Positions 53,916 through 62,389 of a stretch of DNA of 64,000 nt are shown one piece after another. The notes under the pieces were generated by a model. It saw only the letters and a list, made by a program, of their open reading frames with translations, had not been told where the DNA came from and ran no database searches. A program made the position numbers and the translations under genes. Every line of letters begins with the position of its first letter. Within the stretch, counting starts at the first letter, position 1. Origin of the DNA: Haliscomenobacter sp040401995 (GTDB lineage: Bacteria; Bacteroidota; Bacteroidia; Chitinophagales; Saprospiraceae); the NCBI GenBank assembly GCA_040401995.1, contig JBBANM010000024.1, positions 12,787 through 76,786 on the forward strand. The letters run 5' to 3'.

Positions 53916-53923
53916 TACTTTTG
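53916..53923 (+). promoter_or_regulatory. Possible -7 box before the Tat-type phosphoesterase
   Basis: TACTTTTG matches TAnnTTTG, 34 nt before the gene start. No TTG at the right distance was found. Confidence 0.4.
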
Positions 53924-53957
53924 AAAGTCAAAATTATCACCACCTCATCCCGTCGCC

Positions 53958-54926
53958 ATGCAAAGACGCTCCTTTCTCAAAAACTCCGCAGTAATCAGCA
54001 TTCCCTTTCTCGTTGGGTTCCCCCTAAAAAAAGCCCCAAAAATCCGTATCGGCCTTATTGCCGACATCCATAAAGACGCGATGTATGACGCTAATGAGCG
54101 CTTGGCAACCTTTCTCAATACCGCCAAAAATCGCAAACCCGATTTCGTAATTCAGATGGGGGATTTTTGTCAGCCCGTTCCAGCCAACCAGAGCTTTATG
54201 GATATTTGGAATGCTTATCCTGGCGCCAAGTACCACCTCTTGGGCAACCACGATATGGATGGAGGAGCCACCCGTGAACAAACCAGGGCTTTTTATGGCA
54301 TCCAGAAAAGTTATTATTCTTTTGATTTAAAGGGCTTTCACTTTGTATTTCTGGATGGCAACGACCCTAACCCCAAACCTTGGACGGGCTACAACCGGCT
54401 CTTGGGTTCAGAGCAACTGAGTTGGTTACAAGCAGATTTGGAAAAAACTACATTACCCACCTTGATCTTTTCCCATCAAACCCTGGAAGACCCTCTTTAT
54501 GGCGTAAACAATGCAAAGGAGGTTCAAAAAATGCTGGAAACTGTAAACGAAAAGGCCAAATTCACCAAAGTAATCGCTTGCCTGAGTGGCCACAACCACA
54601 CCAATTACCTCACTCAAATCAATGGCATTTATTATGTCCAGATAAACAGTGCTTCCTACCGCTGGGTAGGCGAAAAATACCAGCGCGTTCGGTTGAGCGA
54701 AGCCATTGACCAGCAATATCCTATCTTGCGCAATACCATCCCCTACAAAGATCCACTGTTTACGTTCTTGGAGATCGATCCAAAACGCGGCTTGATTCAT
54801 ATAGAAGAGAAAATGACGGAATTTGTTGGTCCTGGGCCTGCGGAAACGGGGATTGTGCAGACCAACGCCAATGATCCGATTGCTTCGAAGATTTCGGGGT
54901 TTGAGTTGTTGATTGACCGTTCCTAA
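53958..54926 (+). CDS. Tat-exported metallophosphoesterase
   Basis: The 322-residue protein begins with a twin-arginine signal (RRSFLKNSAVISIPFLVGF) and continues with the calcineurin-like motifs IADIHKD, MGDFCQP, LGNHDMDGGATREQ, SHQTLED and SGHNHTNY. It should act in the periplasm or be lipid-free exported; substrate unknown. A 60-bp copy of its 3' end lies at 52189-52249. An inverted-repeat element starts at its last stop-codon base. Confidence 0.85.
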   Translation: MQRRSFLKNSAVISIPFLVGFPLKKAPKIRIGLIADIHKDAMYDANERLATFLNTAKNRKPDFVIQMGDFCQPVPANQSFMDIWNAYPGAKYHLLGNHDMDGGATREQTRAFYGIQKSYYSFDLKGFHFVFLDGNDPNPKPWTGYNRLLGSEQLSWLQADLEKTTLPTLIFSHQTLEDPLYGVNNAKEVQKMLETVNEKAKFTKVIACLSGHNHTNYLTQINGIYYVQINSASYRWVGEKYQRVRLSEAIDQQYPILRNTIPYKDPLFTFLEIDPKRGLIHIEEKMTEFVGPGPAETGIVQTNANDPIASKISGFELLIDRS

Positions 54927-55087
54927 GAGCTTGTGCAGGATTCTGGTTCGAAGGCGAAAATGGACTAAAATTCACACTAATGAGGCGCAAAAAGCGGAGT
55001 GTAGCAGCGCTACATGAGCATTTTTGTAACGAAATTAGAGTGAATTTTGGCCATTTGTAGCTCGAAGCAGAATCCTGCACAAGCTCT
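54926..55087. mobile_element. 162-bp MITE-like element with 26-bp terminal inverted repeats
   Basis: The left end AGAGCTTGTGCAGGATTCTG and following TTCGA are mirrored at the right end (one mismatch). Subterminal inverted repeats (GGACTAAAATTCACACTAAT with ATTAGAGTGAATTTTGGCC) extend the pairing, so nearly the whole element can fold. It encodes nothing. A second copy in opposite orientation begins at 63932, and a remnant lies near 52140. A clear target-site duplication is not seen. Confidence 0.8.
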
Positions 55088-55108
55088 AATACCCATAAAA
55101 AAACAAAG

Positions 55109-55969
55109 ATGCGCTTGTTCCTGATTTTTTTGATCCTCCCTCAATTGCTATGGAGTCAACAAGACTCCTTGCTCCAAGTACTCAAAAAAATAGACTGGCA
55201 CAAAACGAAAATCGCACCCAAGGTCAGTTGGGAAAAACACCATTTCAACAACGCCGAGCTGTTTCACGCCAATCAAAACATCAATGTCCTCAAGATCAAA
55301 AAACACCATCAAAGACTAAAGTTGGCTTTCGGATCCGGCGGCCAATCACTGCTTCCAACCAGTGAACAAGGCAAAAAAGCTGGCGCCATTGCTGCCCTCA
55401 ACGGCACATTTTTTGACGTAAAAAATGGCGGCTCGGTGGATTTTATTCGCATCGATGGCCAGGTTTTGGATACAACAAGGCTATCCAGTAAAATCCTAGC
55501 CGAGCACCAACGCAGCGCCATTGTGATCCACCGCAATCAGCTTCAAATCATAGCGGGAGATAGCATTGCTGGCTGGGAGAAGCGACTACCGGAGGAAAAT
55601 GTCATGGTTACTGGTCCGCTACTTATCCACAAGGGGAAAGCACTTGCCCTTTCTTCGCGCGCCTTCAACACCACCCGACATCCGCGCACCGCAGTGGGGA
55701 TTACCAAAAAAGGCGAAATTTTGTGGATCACTGTAGACGGGCGCGCCAAAGAAGCTGCTGGCATGAGTTTATTTGAATTGTCGCGCCTAATGACTGCGCA
55801 GGGCTGTGTTGAGGCCATTAATCTCGATGGGGGAGGGTCAACCACGCTCTGGGTTGATGGAACCACCCAAACCGGTATTGTTAATATGCCTTGCGATGAT
55901 AAAGTGTTTGATGAATTTGGCGAGCGTAAGGTGAGCAATGCATTGTTGGTGAGGCGGCGGAAGAGGTAA
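55109..55969 (+). CDS. Phosphodiester glycosidase (NAGPA-domain) family protein
   Basis: A 286-residue exported protein with a signal peptide (MRLFLIFLILPQLLWSQQ). The NAGPA-like domain covers residues about 85-285, with AIAALNGTFFDVKNGGSVDF, TRHPRTAVGITKKGEILWIT and the diagnostic EAINLDGGGSTTLWVDG. The family includes the lysosomal uncovering enzyme and bacterial exopolysaccharide-linked proteins; the bacterial substrate is unknown. Confidence 0.88.
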   Translation: MRLFLIFLILPQLLWSQQDSLLQVLKKIDWHKTKIAPKVSWEKHHFNNAELFHANQNINVLKIKKHHQRLKLAFGSGGQSLLPTSEQGKKAGAIAALNGTFFDVKNGGSVDFIRIDGQVLDTTRLSSKILAEHQRSAIVIHRNQLQIIAGDSIAGWEKRLPEENVMVTGPLLIHKGKALALSSRAFNTTRHPRTAVGITKKGEILWITVDGRAKEAAGMSLFELSRLMTAQGCVEAINLDGGGSTTLWVDGTTQTGIVNMPCDDKVFDEFGERKVSNALLVRRRKR

Positions 55970-56046
55970 GTTTTGCTATTTGAACTGCTTACCCTTAACT
56001 CGATGTGGGATAAAAAACTTAAATATTCTAAAAAACTTAAAATGTT

Positions 56047-56106
56047 ACTTTTGGCGGTTTGATCCTCCAAAAGTTATGACTTTTAGTGGATCAAACCGCC
56101 AAAAGT
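56047..56106. repeat. Perfect 19-bp inverted repeat in the gap before the thioredoxin gene
   Basis: ACTTTTGGCGGTTTGATCC (56047-56065) is mirrored at 56088-56106. The 22-nt loop contains a second, nested CCAAAAGT/ACTTTTAG pair. There is no T-tract directly after it. The rest of 55970-56285 shows no gene. Confidence 0.85.
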
Positions 56107-56285
56107 TAATAAATGATACCTTGGCAAGCGAAAAGAAAAAGCACCCTCTTCGGCAATCCAGAACTAAAATCTCCTATGGCCTGTTGAAATTGGATAAATA
56201 ATTCAGCCACTTATTACGTTAGGTAAGCATTTGATCGAAAAAAAACGAAACCACAACAATTTTCAACCCTATAAAAAAACAATCA

Positions 56286-57626
56286 ATGAAGCACTTCACG
56301 CTGTTCATTTTGCTCATGGGAATCGGGATCAACCTTTTTGCCCAAGAAAGCACCACTGGTATTGCCTTCCAAAAAGGCGAATTCAAAGCCATCCTCGAAA
56401 AAGCCAAAGCCGAAGACAAGTTAGTTTTCATGGATGTATTCACCACCTGGTGCGGCCCTTGTAAAATGCTGGATCGCAACACCTTTTCGGATGCTGAGGT
56501 GGGAAAAAAATTCAATGCCCAGTTTGTAAGCTACAAACTTGACGCTGAAAAAGGCGAAGGCATTGACATTGCTGCCAAATACACCGTGGAAGCCTATCCC
56601 AACATGCTGTTTGTCAATGGCAATGGAGAATTGGTGCACCGTGTTGTGGGCTACATTCCTGCCGAGGAGCTACTGAAAAACGCTGAAGTAGCGGCTCGGA
56701 AAAAGGCCAACATGAAACCGATCTCTTGGTACGAAGCCAATTACGCAGCTAAAAAGGGCGATAAAAACTTCATGGAAGGCTATGTGACCCAGCTTAAAAT
56801 GGACGGAAAAGACAATGGCAAACAACTCGAGGAATACATCGGCTTGCTAACCCCAGTTGAAAAAAGTGCGCAACCCGCGGTGGATCTCGTGGTTGAAAAC
56901 CTCCAACAACTGAAAGGGTCAGCTTACGAAATGTTGGCACAAATTGCCCGCGGCGCCGATAAGTACGACGAAGATGTGGCTGGCGCGGCCGTTAATGGCT
57001 TGAATAATTTAAAAATGAAAATGCTGGAAACAGCCATCAAAGCCAAAGACCCTAAAATCCTTGCTCAATTGGTGCAAGTAATCAAAGAAACCGAAGGCGA
57101 AAACGCCGAAACGCAGGTGGCTACCATTGAATTGGAGTATGCCAAAGGTACCGGCGATACTGAAATGGTACGCAAAAAAACCGAAGCTAAAGCGACCTCT
57201 TTGTTGAAACTCAAAGATGCTGATCTTGAAAAAAAGAACCTAGAGTTTTACCAAAAATACAAAGTGCAGATTGAACAGGAATTGCAAGGCCAGGACACTA
57301 CTTCTGCTGAAGTGAAACAAATGATCAAGATGTACAAAAAAATAGCCTCGTACAATACCGCCAATGAGCTTAACAACTTGGCGTGGAGCTACGTGGAAAA
57401 AATGAAAGACAAGGCCGACTGGAGTAAAGCCTTGGAATGGTCAGCTCGCTCTTTGAAGCTCAACCGCGACCCTATGTTCTTGGATACGTATGCGAATTTG
57501 CTTTTTCGCGTAGGGAAACAAAAAGAGGCTATCAAAATCGAAACCGAGGCGGTAGCAAAATCTGAGCCTGACCAAAAAGCAAATTATCAGGCTACCTTGG
57601 ATAAGATGAAGAAGGGGAAGTTGTAG
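56286..57626 (+). CDS. Secreted thioredoxin-domain protein with helical C-terminal region
   Basis: The 446-residue protein has a signal peptide (MKHFTLFILLMGIGINLFAQ), a thioredoxin domain with the redox motif WCGPC (C56, C59), and YTVEAYPNMLFVNGNGELVH carrying the cis-proline. The remaining 290 residues are helical and Lys/Glu-rich, ending in a TPR-like segment (SWALEWSARSLKLNRDPMFL-like). It is likely a periplasmic thiol-disulfide reductase or folding helper. Confidence 0.88.
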   Translation: MKHFTLFILLMGIGINLFAQESTTGIAFQKGEFKAILEKAKAEDKLVFMDVFTTWCGPCKMLDRNTFSDAEVGKKFNAQFVSYKLDAEKGEGIDIAAKYTVEAYPNMLFVNGNGELVHRVVGYIPAEELLKNAEVAARKKANMKPISWYEANYAAKKGDKNFMEGYVTQLKMDGKDNGKQLEEYIGLLTPVEKSAQPAVDLVVENLQQLKGSAYEMLAQIARGADKYDEDVAGAAVNGLNNLKMKMLETAIKAKDPKILAQLVQVIKETEGENAETQVATIELEYAKGTGDTEMVRKKTEAKATSLLKLKDADLEKKNLEFYQKYKVQIEQELQGQDTTSAEVKQMIKMYKKIASYNTANELNNLAWSYVEKMKDKADWSKALEWSARSLKLNRDPMFLDTYANLLFRVGKQKEAIKIETEAVAKSEPDQKANYQATLDKMKKGKL

Positions 57627-57648
57627 GCATAACTTCTTTTTTGTCGAA

Positions 57649-57697
57649 ACAGAAGGCATCTCTGATCATAGATTAGGAGATGCCTTCTGTTTTTTAT
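57649..57697 (+). terminator. Terminator after the thioredoxin gene
   Basis: A perfect 14-bp stem (ACAGAAGGCATCTC / GAGATGCCTTCTGT) with a 14-nt loop is followed by TTTTTTATT. Confidence 0.9.
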
Positions 57698-57702
57698 TGC
57701 GT

Positions 57703-57741
57703 CTTAAGTACGGTTAAACAATAAAGCGGTAATTTATTCTT
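57703..57741. repeat. Dispersed GGTTAAACAATAAA repeat, copy 2
   Basis: CTTAAGTACGGTTAAACAAT followed by AAAGCGGTAATTTATTCTT resembles the carA-eno copy at 49233-49270. Confidence 0.5.
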
Positions 57742-57759
57742 AACGTGAATTCGAAATGC

Positions 57760-57783
57760 TGTAGAGAAGCGATTTATCGCGTC
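57760..57783. repeat. Dispersed REP-like palindrome, copy 4
   Basis: TGTAGAGAAGCGATTTATCG followed by CGTC. It lies between two converging genes, 16 bp beyond the stop of the minus-strand unknown gene. Confidence 0.6.
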
Positions 57784-57798
57784 TTTACCTGGCACCCC

Positions 57799-58356
57799 TC
57801 ACCCCAGCGAATAAATCAACACGATCGCAATGATCACCAGCACAATGGCTGCCAGAGTAAAATAAAAGGAATTATTCGATCGGTAAGTGTTGTACATGAG
57901 TTCCATGGCGTCGCGCCATTCTAGTTTACGGCCTAGCGGCTCGTATACCATCACAAAATATTTGGGTTGACCCAAACGCGCCTGATCACCGTGTTTTTTG
58001 AGAACAAAAAAGTTTTTGTCGCTGAAGGCCAGATCGAAAAGCTCGTTTTCTTCGTGCTCCAGGAGGAGCTTATTGGGCGTTTCCATCAAGCGCCAAGAAC
58101 CTGCCGTTACATTTCCATTGACGGAGCGGAGGTATTCGCCTTCTTTATTGAAAAAATGCAAAACGACATCGTGAAAATCATCATCATCACGGAATTCTAG
58201 CCACCCGCGGCTCAAGAAAACGCCTTCTCTGAGATCTTCTCCCCAGGGTTTTACTACCGGGATAAGCATATCCAAATACTTGGCCAGCGAATCTGCATGC
58301 GGCATCTCCGAGCTGAAAGCTTGGCTAAGCGTATCGAGCGACTTGAGTTTGAGCAA
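57799..58356 (-). CDS. Hypothetical tail-anchored membrane protein
   Basis: I do not recognise this 185-residue protein. It is soluble and acidic for about 155 residues (GWLEFRDDDDFHDVVLHFFN and PKYFVMVYEPLGRKLEW), then ends in one C-terminal TM helix (SFYFTLAAIVLVIIAIVLIY). The layout suggests a tail-anchored cytoplasmic domain. It lies downstream of crtZ on the same strand, after 76 bp. Confidence 0.7.
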   Translation of the reverse strand: MLKLKSLDTLSQAFSSEMPHADSLAKYLDMLIPVVKPWGEDLREGVFLSRGWLEFRDDDDFHDVVLHFFNKEGEYLRSVNGNVTAGSWRLMETPNKLLLEHEENELFDLAFSDKNFFVLKKHGDQARLGQPKYFVMVYEPLGRKLEWRDAMELMYNTYRSNNSFYFTLAAIVLVIIAIVLIYSLG

Positions 58357-58432
58357 AAATCTTGGTTTTGTTGAGCCTCAAAGATAAGGAAAATGGCGAA
58401 TTGCTCAAGTTCAATATCTTGGGTGAAAATTT

Positions 58433-58909
58433 CTAGTTTTTGATCCAGGTACTGCGCTTGCGGAAATACTTGGGATTGACTATCAACAAGCCAAAGGATT
58501 CGCAATCTTCTTTTCCGGTATTAGAATGGTGTGCACCATGTGCCCGCAAAATGGCGCGGGAATACCAAGTATCCAATTGCCGGAACCAATGAAACCGCTG
58601 GTGGATGTAGACGTCATGAATCAGGAAATAAATCATGCCGTAAATGGATATGCCAATACCTACAAACAACAGCCAAAACTGCGGCGTAGCCAAGCCTAGG
58701 ACATAACAAGTGGCACTTGGAACAGCAAACACTAAGAAGAACAAATCGTTTTTTTCAAAGAAACCATGCTTCTCGTGATGTGGACGGTGGTGGTCTTCGT
58801 GCCAAATCCATAAAAGACCATGCATCAGATATTTATGTGCCAGCCAGGCCACAAATTCCATTCCCAACACGCTTGCCAGCGTAACCAATACATAAAAAAA
58901 TGCTTGCAT
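58433..58909 (-). CDS. crtZ: CrtZ-type beta-carotene 3-hydroxylase
   Basis: A 158-residue membrane di-iron hydroxylase that adds 3-hydroxyl groups to carotenoid rings (zeaxanthin pathway). The histidine boxes HKYLMH, HEDHHRPHH, HDVYIHQRFH and HGAHH are all present, in four hydrophobic segments. It starts 11 bp after the CruF-like gene in the same operon. Confidence 0.92.
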   Translation of the reverse strand: MQAFFYVLVTLASVLGMEFVAWLAHKYLMHGLLWIWHEDHHRPHHEKHGFFEKNDLFFLVFAVPSATCYVLGLATPQFWLLFVGIGISIYGMIYFLIHDVYIHQRFHWFRQLDTWYSRAILRAHGAHHSNTGKEDCESFGLLIVNPKYFRKRSTWIKN

Positions 58910-58920
58910 ATTCGCTATCG

Positions 58921-59577
58921 CTATTTGATTGAAGTAATATCAATGATCGCAAAAAATAGAAACTGTAATACCAACAAAGCGACGCCGACTTTGTTCCGAA
59001 TTTCGCCTTGGGTATAGGCAAAAATAAGGAGAATGGGCAAGGCCACCCCAAACCAACCCAAGAAATTTTGTAGTGGCGGTGCTCCGTTTGGCCACGACCA
59101 AAAACCTAGTTGTATGGCTGCGGGTTCAATCAGTACGTCCAACACCACCATCATCGTAGCTGCGGCAATTCCTCTCACTATCCAGTGCGTTTTGGGGAAC
59201 AGCACATTGGCCGTTGTTCCTGTACTATAACTCAAAAGCATCCAATTGACGCCAATGATCAAAGGGGTGTTCCATATTTTACAACCCAAAACATCGCCAT
59301 AAGAGTAGGTTCCAAATAACAAACCGGTATTGACACCAAAAATCTCAGCAGCCAATCCGGCAAAAAAACTAAATGCCAGAAAAAACCAAGTCTTTGCACT
59401 CCACTGCGGGTGGAACCACAACATAAACACCAAGGAGATCATCAGATTTAATGGCGTAAGCAATATGAAATCTGGATGTAACGGCAATAAAATGCCAGTA
59501 ATCCCCACCGCGTAAATGATGCAGAGGTAAGCGATCATCAAATCGCTTTTGGGTAAAGACTTGATTTTTTCTAACAT
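58921..59577 (-). CDS. Carotenoid biosynthesis membrane protein (CruF/DUF422-like)
   Basis: A 218-residue protein with about six or seven TM helices. FGVNTGLLFGTYSYGDVLGC and DVLIEPAAIQLGFWSWPNG are typical of the DUF422 carotenoid 1,2-hydratase/cyclase group. The ATG giving MLEKIKSLPKSDLM was chosen over an upstream TTG. Whether it is a hydratase or a cyclase cannot be told from sequence alone; the adjacent crtZ favours a role with cyclic carotenoids. Confidence 0.82.
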   Translation of the reverse strand: MLEKIKSLPKSDLMIAYLCIIYAVGITGILLPLHPDFILLTPLNLMISLVFMLWFHPQWSAKTWFFLAFSFFAGLAAEIFGVNTGLLFGTYSYGDVLGCKIWNTPLIIGVNWMLLSYSTGTTANVLFPKTHWIVRGIAAATMMVVLDVLIEPAAIQLGFWSWPNGAPPLQNFLGWFGVALPILLIFAYTQGEIRNKVGVALLVLQFLFFAIIDITSIK

Positions 59578-59587
59578 GAACAAGATC

Positions 59588-62332
59588 CTATTTTATAAAT
59601 AGACTCGGATTGATCGGGTATCGCCCAAAATCCTCGCCGTAGATGGCCAACCCGCCTTCGCCAACAGTCGCAATTTTTACCGTTAGAAAACCTTGAGCCA
59701 CCGCTTTTTTCAATTCGTTTTTCGAAACGGGCACTTTCACCAAATAGCCATAAGAACCCGCTTCGCGCAATTTTCGATCTTTTAATTGGCTGTTCCACGA
59801 CAATACTCCGCGGTGATCCGCAGGGTCATCGGCCAAGGTTACCGTTTGGGTTTTGATGCCGTTGAGAAACACCTCCACCGTTGATGGAAATTTTTGCTCA
59901 TCGGTCATTGGATACGCGTTGGGGTTTTTATGCGGCGACACTTTTGCACCCAACATGTAATCTTGGTTTTTGTTGAAATCGGCCGACTTATCTTTGTCAA
60001 AAAGTTGTTTGGCGGAGGCTTCAAAAAGTACATAAGCCTCTTTCATCTTGGCAATATTGGTTTCCTTGCCAATGGGTATTTGGTATTCAAAAAAGCCTTT
60101 TCCGGCGCCGTTTACTTTTAAACCTTCCAGTACGTTCCATGTTTTTTGCGACCATTCTGCTTTTGAATAGGCTTTAGCAGGAATTTCAAAAATCTTTACC
60201 TGCTCTTTGTTTTTTTCAGATTTTACGACAAAATGGTAAAAATTGTGGTGTAGCACATTGCCTTCGCTGTCTTTTAGCAACAAATGAACGATGCCCAATC
60301 CGGCAATTTCCGGAACTTGGATGTTTAGGGAATTGAGCGGTTTTTGCATCCAAGCTTGGTAAGGGATATTGGTTTTTCCTTCGGTGAGCAATTGGTTTTC
60401 GCCGGTTTTATCCATGAATTCAACTTTAAACTCCATGACGAGTTGGTTGTTTTTGATGGCTTTACCCGACATTACCGACAAGAAAAGCGGAATCTCCAAG
60501 GTCTCGCCACCTTTTAGCGTGCTGCAAATATCGTTGCCAGTTGACAAGTAAAAATCGGAATGAAAATCTTTGTCGCTCATCCCCGGCGACAAATCGCTTA
60601 AACCGGTGAATTTTTTGCTGCGGTCAAAACGCCAGTATCCATTCCATTCGTTGATGACGTCGTGGTGCTCGGTATACAACCAACCTGCTACTTTGGGATA
60701 TTTGCGAAAGGTATTCATCATGCGGTGGTAATCCCAGCTCCAATCCACATCGCCGCTGCTGCCATCATAACCCCATACGTTACCGCATTCCGAGTTGATA
60801 TTGGGTTGCCCGCCTTGTTTAAAGCCTTTTTCAAAATGGAAAGTGCTGCCCTCGAAAGTGTTTTTATCGATCATTTTCAGGTGATCTTCCCAAGCCCAAC
60901 CCGGGAGGTATTCGTGCCAGGAATTGATGTCGGTTTCGGTATGCCCTGCTCCACAACAGATGGAGTTGTCTTCCACCAAACGTGTCGGATCCAGCGATTT
61001 GGCAAGGTAGTACATGGAAGCAACCCAGTTTTGGGTACGCGGCAAATATTTGGAACTCGTTTTTCCATCTTCGGTCACTTTGGTATGCAGTCCCCAGGTT
61101 TCATTAAATGTAATCCAGGAAAAAATCGCCGGGTGGTTGTAATCGCGTTTGATCATCTCGCGCAAGGTGTATTCGGATTCGGCTTGCATTTTTTCGTCGG
61201 GTTCTCCCCAGGAATTGGGTAAATCCGACATGACCAAAAGACCCAGTTTGTCGGCCCAATACAGCTTCCTTGGCACATCCACTTTGATGTGGGTGCGAAT
61301 ACCGTTGAGACCAATGTCCTTGCACAGTTTGATTTCGTTTTTCATGAAATCATCGGTGGGGAAAGTATAAAAACCTTCGGGGTGGTAAGATTGATCCAGC
61401 GTAAGTTGCAGGTAAATGGGTTGGTTGTTAAGAGCAATATAAGGATAATCGGTATTGGGCAAATTGACCACCGATATTTTACGCATCCCAAAATAGGATT
61501 TCACTACATCGTCGTTGAGCTTGATTTCCGTTTCATACAGATACGGGTCATCCAAAGTCCACAAGCGAGGATTGGGTATGGCAATTTCAAAAACGGCGTG
61601 ATCGCTGTTTTTAGGCACCGCATTTTTGGAAATGATGTCTGCCGTAGGTGTTTTGATGCGGATGGTTACTTCTGTCGGAGTAGCTTGTTCGCTTGATAAT
61701 ACCACTTCGGCTTTGACCACGTTTTTGTCGATATCGGGCGTAAAATGTACCGACTCCAGATAAGTGGCGCCATGACTTTCGAGGTAGATTGTTTGCCAAA
61801 TTCCGCGGGCATTGCCGTAGCCTTGTTTGCCATAAAGGGTGAAATCGCGGCGTTTGTCATCGACCCGAATAACCAGATTTTGCGGGGTATCGTATTTTAG
61901 GAAAGGCGTTAATTCAAATGCGAAAGGCGTGTAACCGCCTTGGTGTTTGCCCAGCAGGTTTCCATCCAACCAAATGGTGGTTTCCCAGTCGGATGCGCCA
62001 ATGGTCACAAAGGTGCGTTTGCCCGACCAAGTCTTGGGAACGGTAATTGATTTTTTGTACCAAGCAATATCGGCTGCGTCTTTTACGCCGGATAATGGCG
62101 ATCCCCAAGGAAAAGGGACATTGATTTTTTTGGAAAAAAGGGCTGCCCCGTTTTGCCATTTGGCGGTGGCGCCCAGATTAAGACTGTCAAACTCAAAATC
62201 CCAAACCCCGTTGAGGTTGACCCAGGTGTTGCGCTCAAAATCTGGTCGCGGGTGTTCCGGCAATGGAATTTGTTGGGCGCGGGCAAAAAAAGTAAAACAA
62301 GAAAAAAGAAGGATGGCAAAGTTGGTTTTCAT
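59588..62332 (-). CDS. Secreted glycoside hydrolase family 2 enzyme
   Basis: A 914-residue exported enzyme with a signal peptide ending at FARAQQ. The order is sugar-binding domain (residues 30-190), immunoglobulin-like domain (190-300) and TIM barrel with the acid/base E411 (TFNETWG) and nucleophile E515 (NINSECGN), then about 390 C-terminal residues of beta-rich domains. GH2 covers beta-galactosidase, -mannosidase and -glucuronidase; specificity is not resolved. It lies inside the carotenoid cluster (10 bp from the CruF-like gene), an odd partner. Confidence 0.9.
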   Translation of the reverse strand: MKTNFAILLFSCFTFFARAQQIPLPEHPRPDFERNTWVNLNGVWDFEFDSLNLGATAKWQNGAALFSKKINVPFPWGSPLSGVKDAADIAWYKKSITVPKTWSGKRTFVTIGASDWETTIWLDGNLLGKHQGGYTPFAFELTPFLKYDTPQNLVIRVDDKRRDFTLYGKQGYGNARGIWQTIYLESHGATYLESVHFTPDIDKNVVKAEVVLSSEQATPTEVTIRIKTPTADIISKNAVPKNSDHAVFEIAIPNPRLWTLDDPYLYETEIKLNDDVVKSYFGMRKISVVNLPNTDYPYIALNNQPIYLQLTLDQSYHPEGFYTFPTDDFMKNEIKLCKDIGLNGIRTHIKVDVPRKLYWADKLGLLVMSDLPNSWGEPDEKMQAESEYTLREMIKRDYNHPAIFSWITFNETWGLHTKVTEDGKTSSKYLPRTQNWVASMYYLAKSLDPTRLVEDNSICCGAGHTETDINSWHEYLPGWAWEDHLKMIDKNTFEGSTFHFEKGFKQGGQPNINSECGNVWGYDGSSGDVDWSWDYHRMMNTFRKYPKVAGWLYTEHHDVINEWNGYWRFDRSKKFTGLSDLSPGMSDKDFHSDFYLSTGNDICSTLKGGETLEIPLFLSVMSGKAIKNNQLVMEFKVEFMDKTGENQLLTEGKTNIPYQAWMQKPLNSLNIQVPEIAGLGIVHLLLKDSEGNVLHHNFYHFVVKSEKNKEQVKIFEIPAKAYSKAEWSQKTWNVLEGLKVNGAGKGFFEYQIPIGKETNIAKMKEAYVLFEASAKQLFDKDKSADFNKNQDYMLGAKVSPHKNPNAYPMTDEQKFPSTVEVFLNGIKTQTVTLADDPADHRGVLSWNSQLKDRKLREAGSYGYLVKVPVSKNELKKAVAQGFLTVKIATVGEGGLAIYGEDFGRYPINPSLFIK

Positions 62333-62389
62333 TAGTAAGAAGGTTTTGGATAACGATTGAAAACCAAGTTAGCAACTAAATCCTATTAT

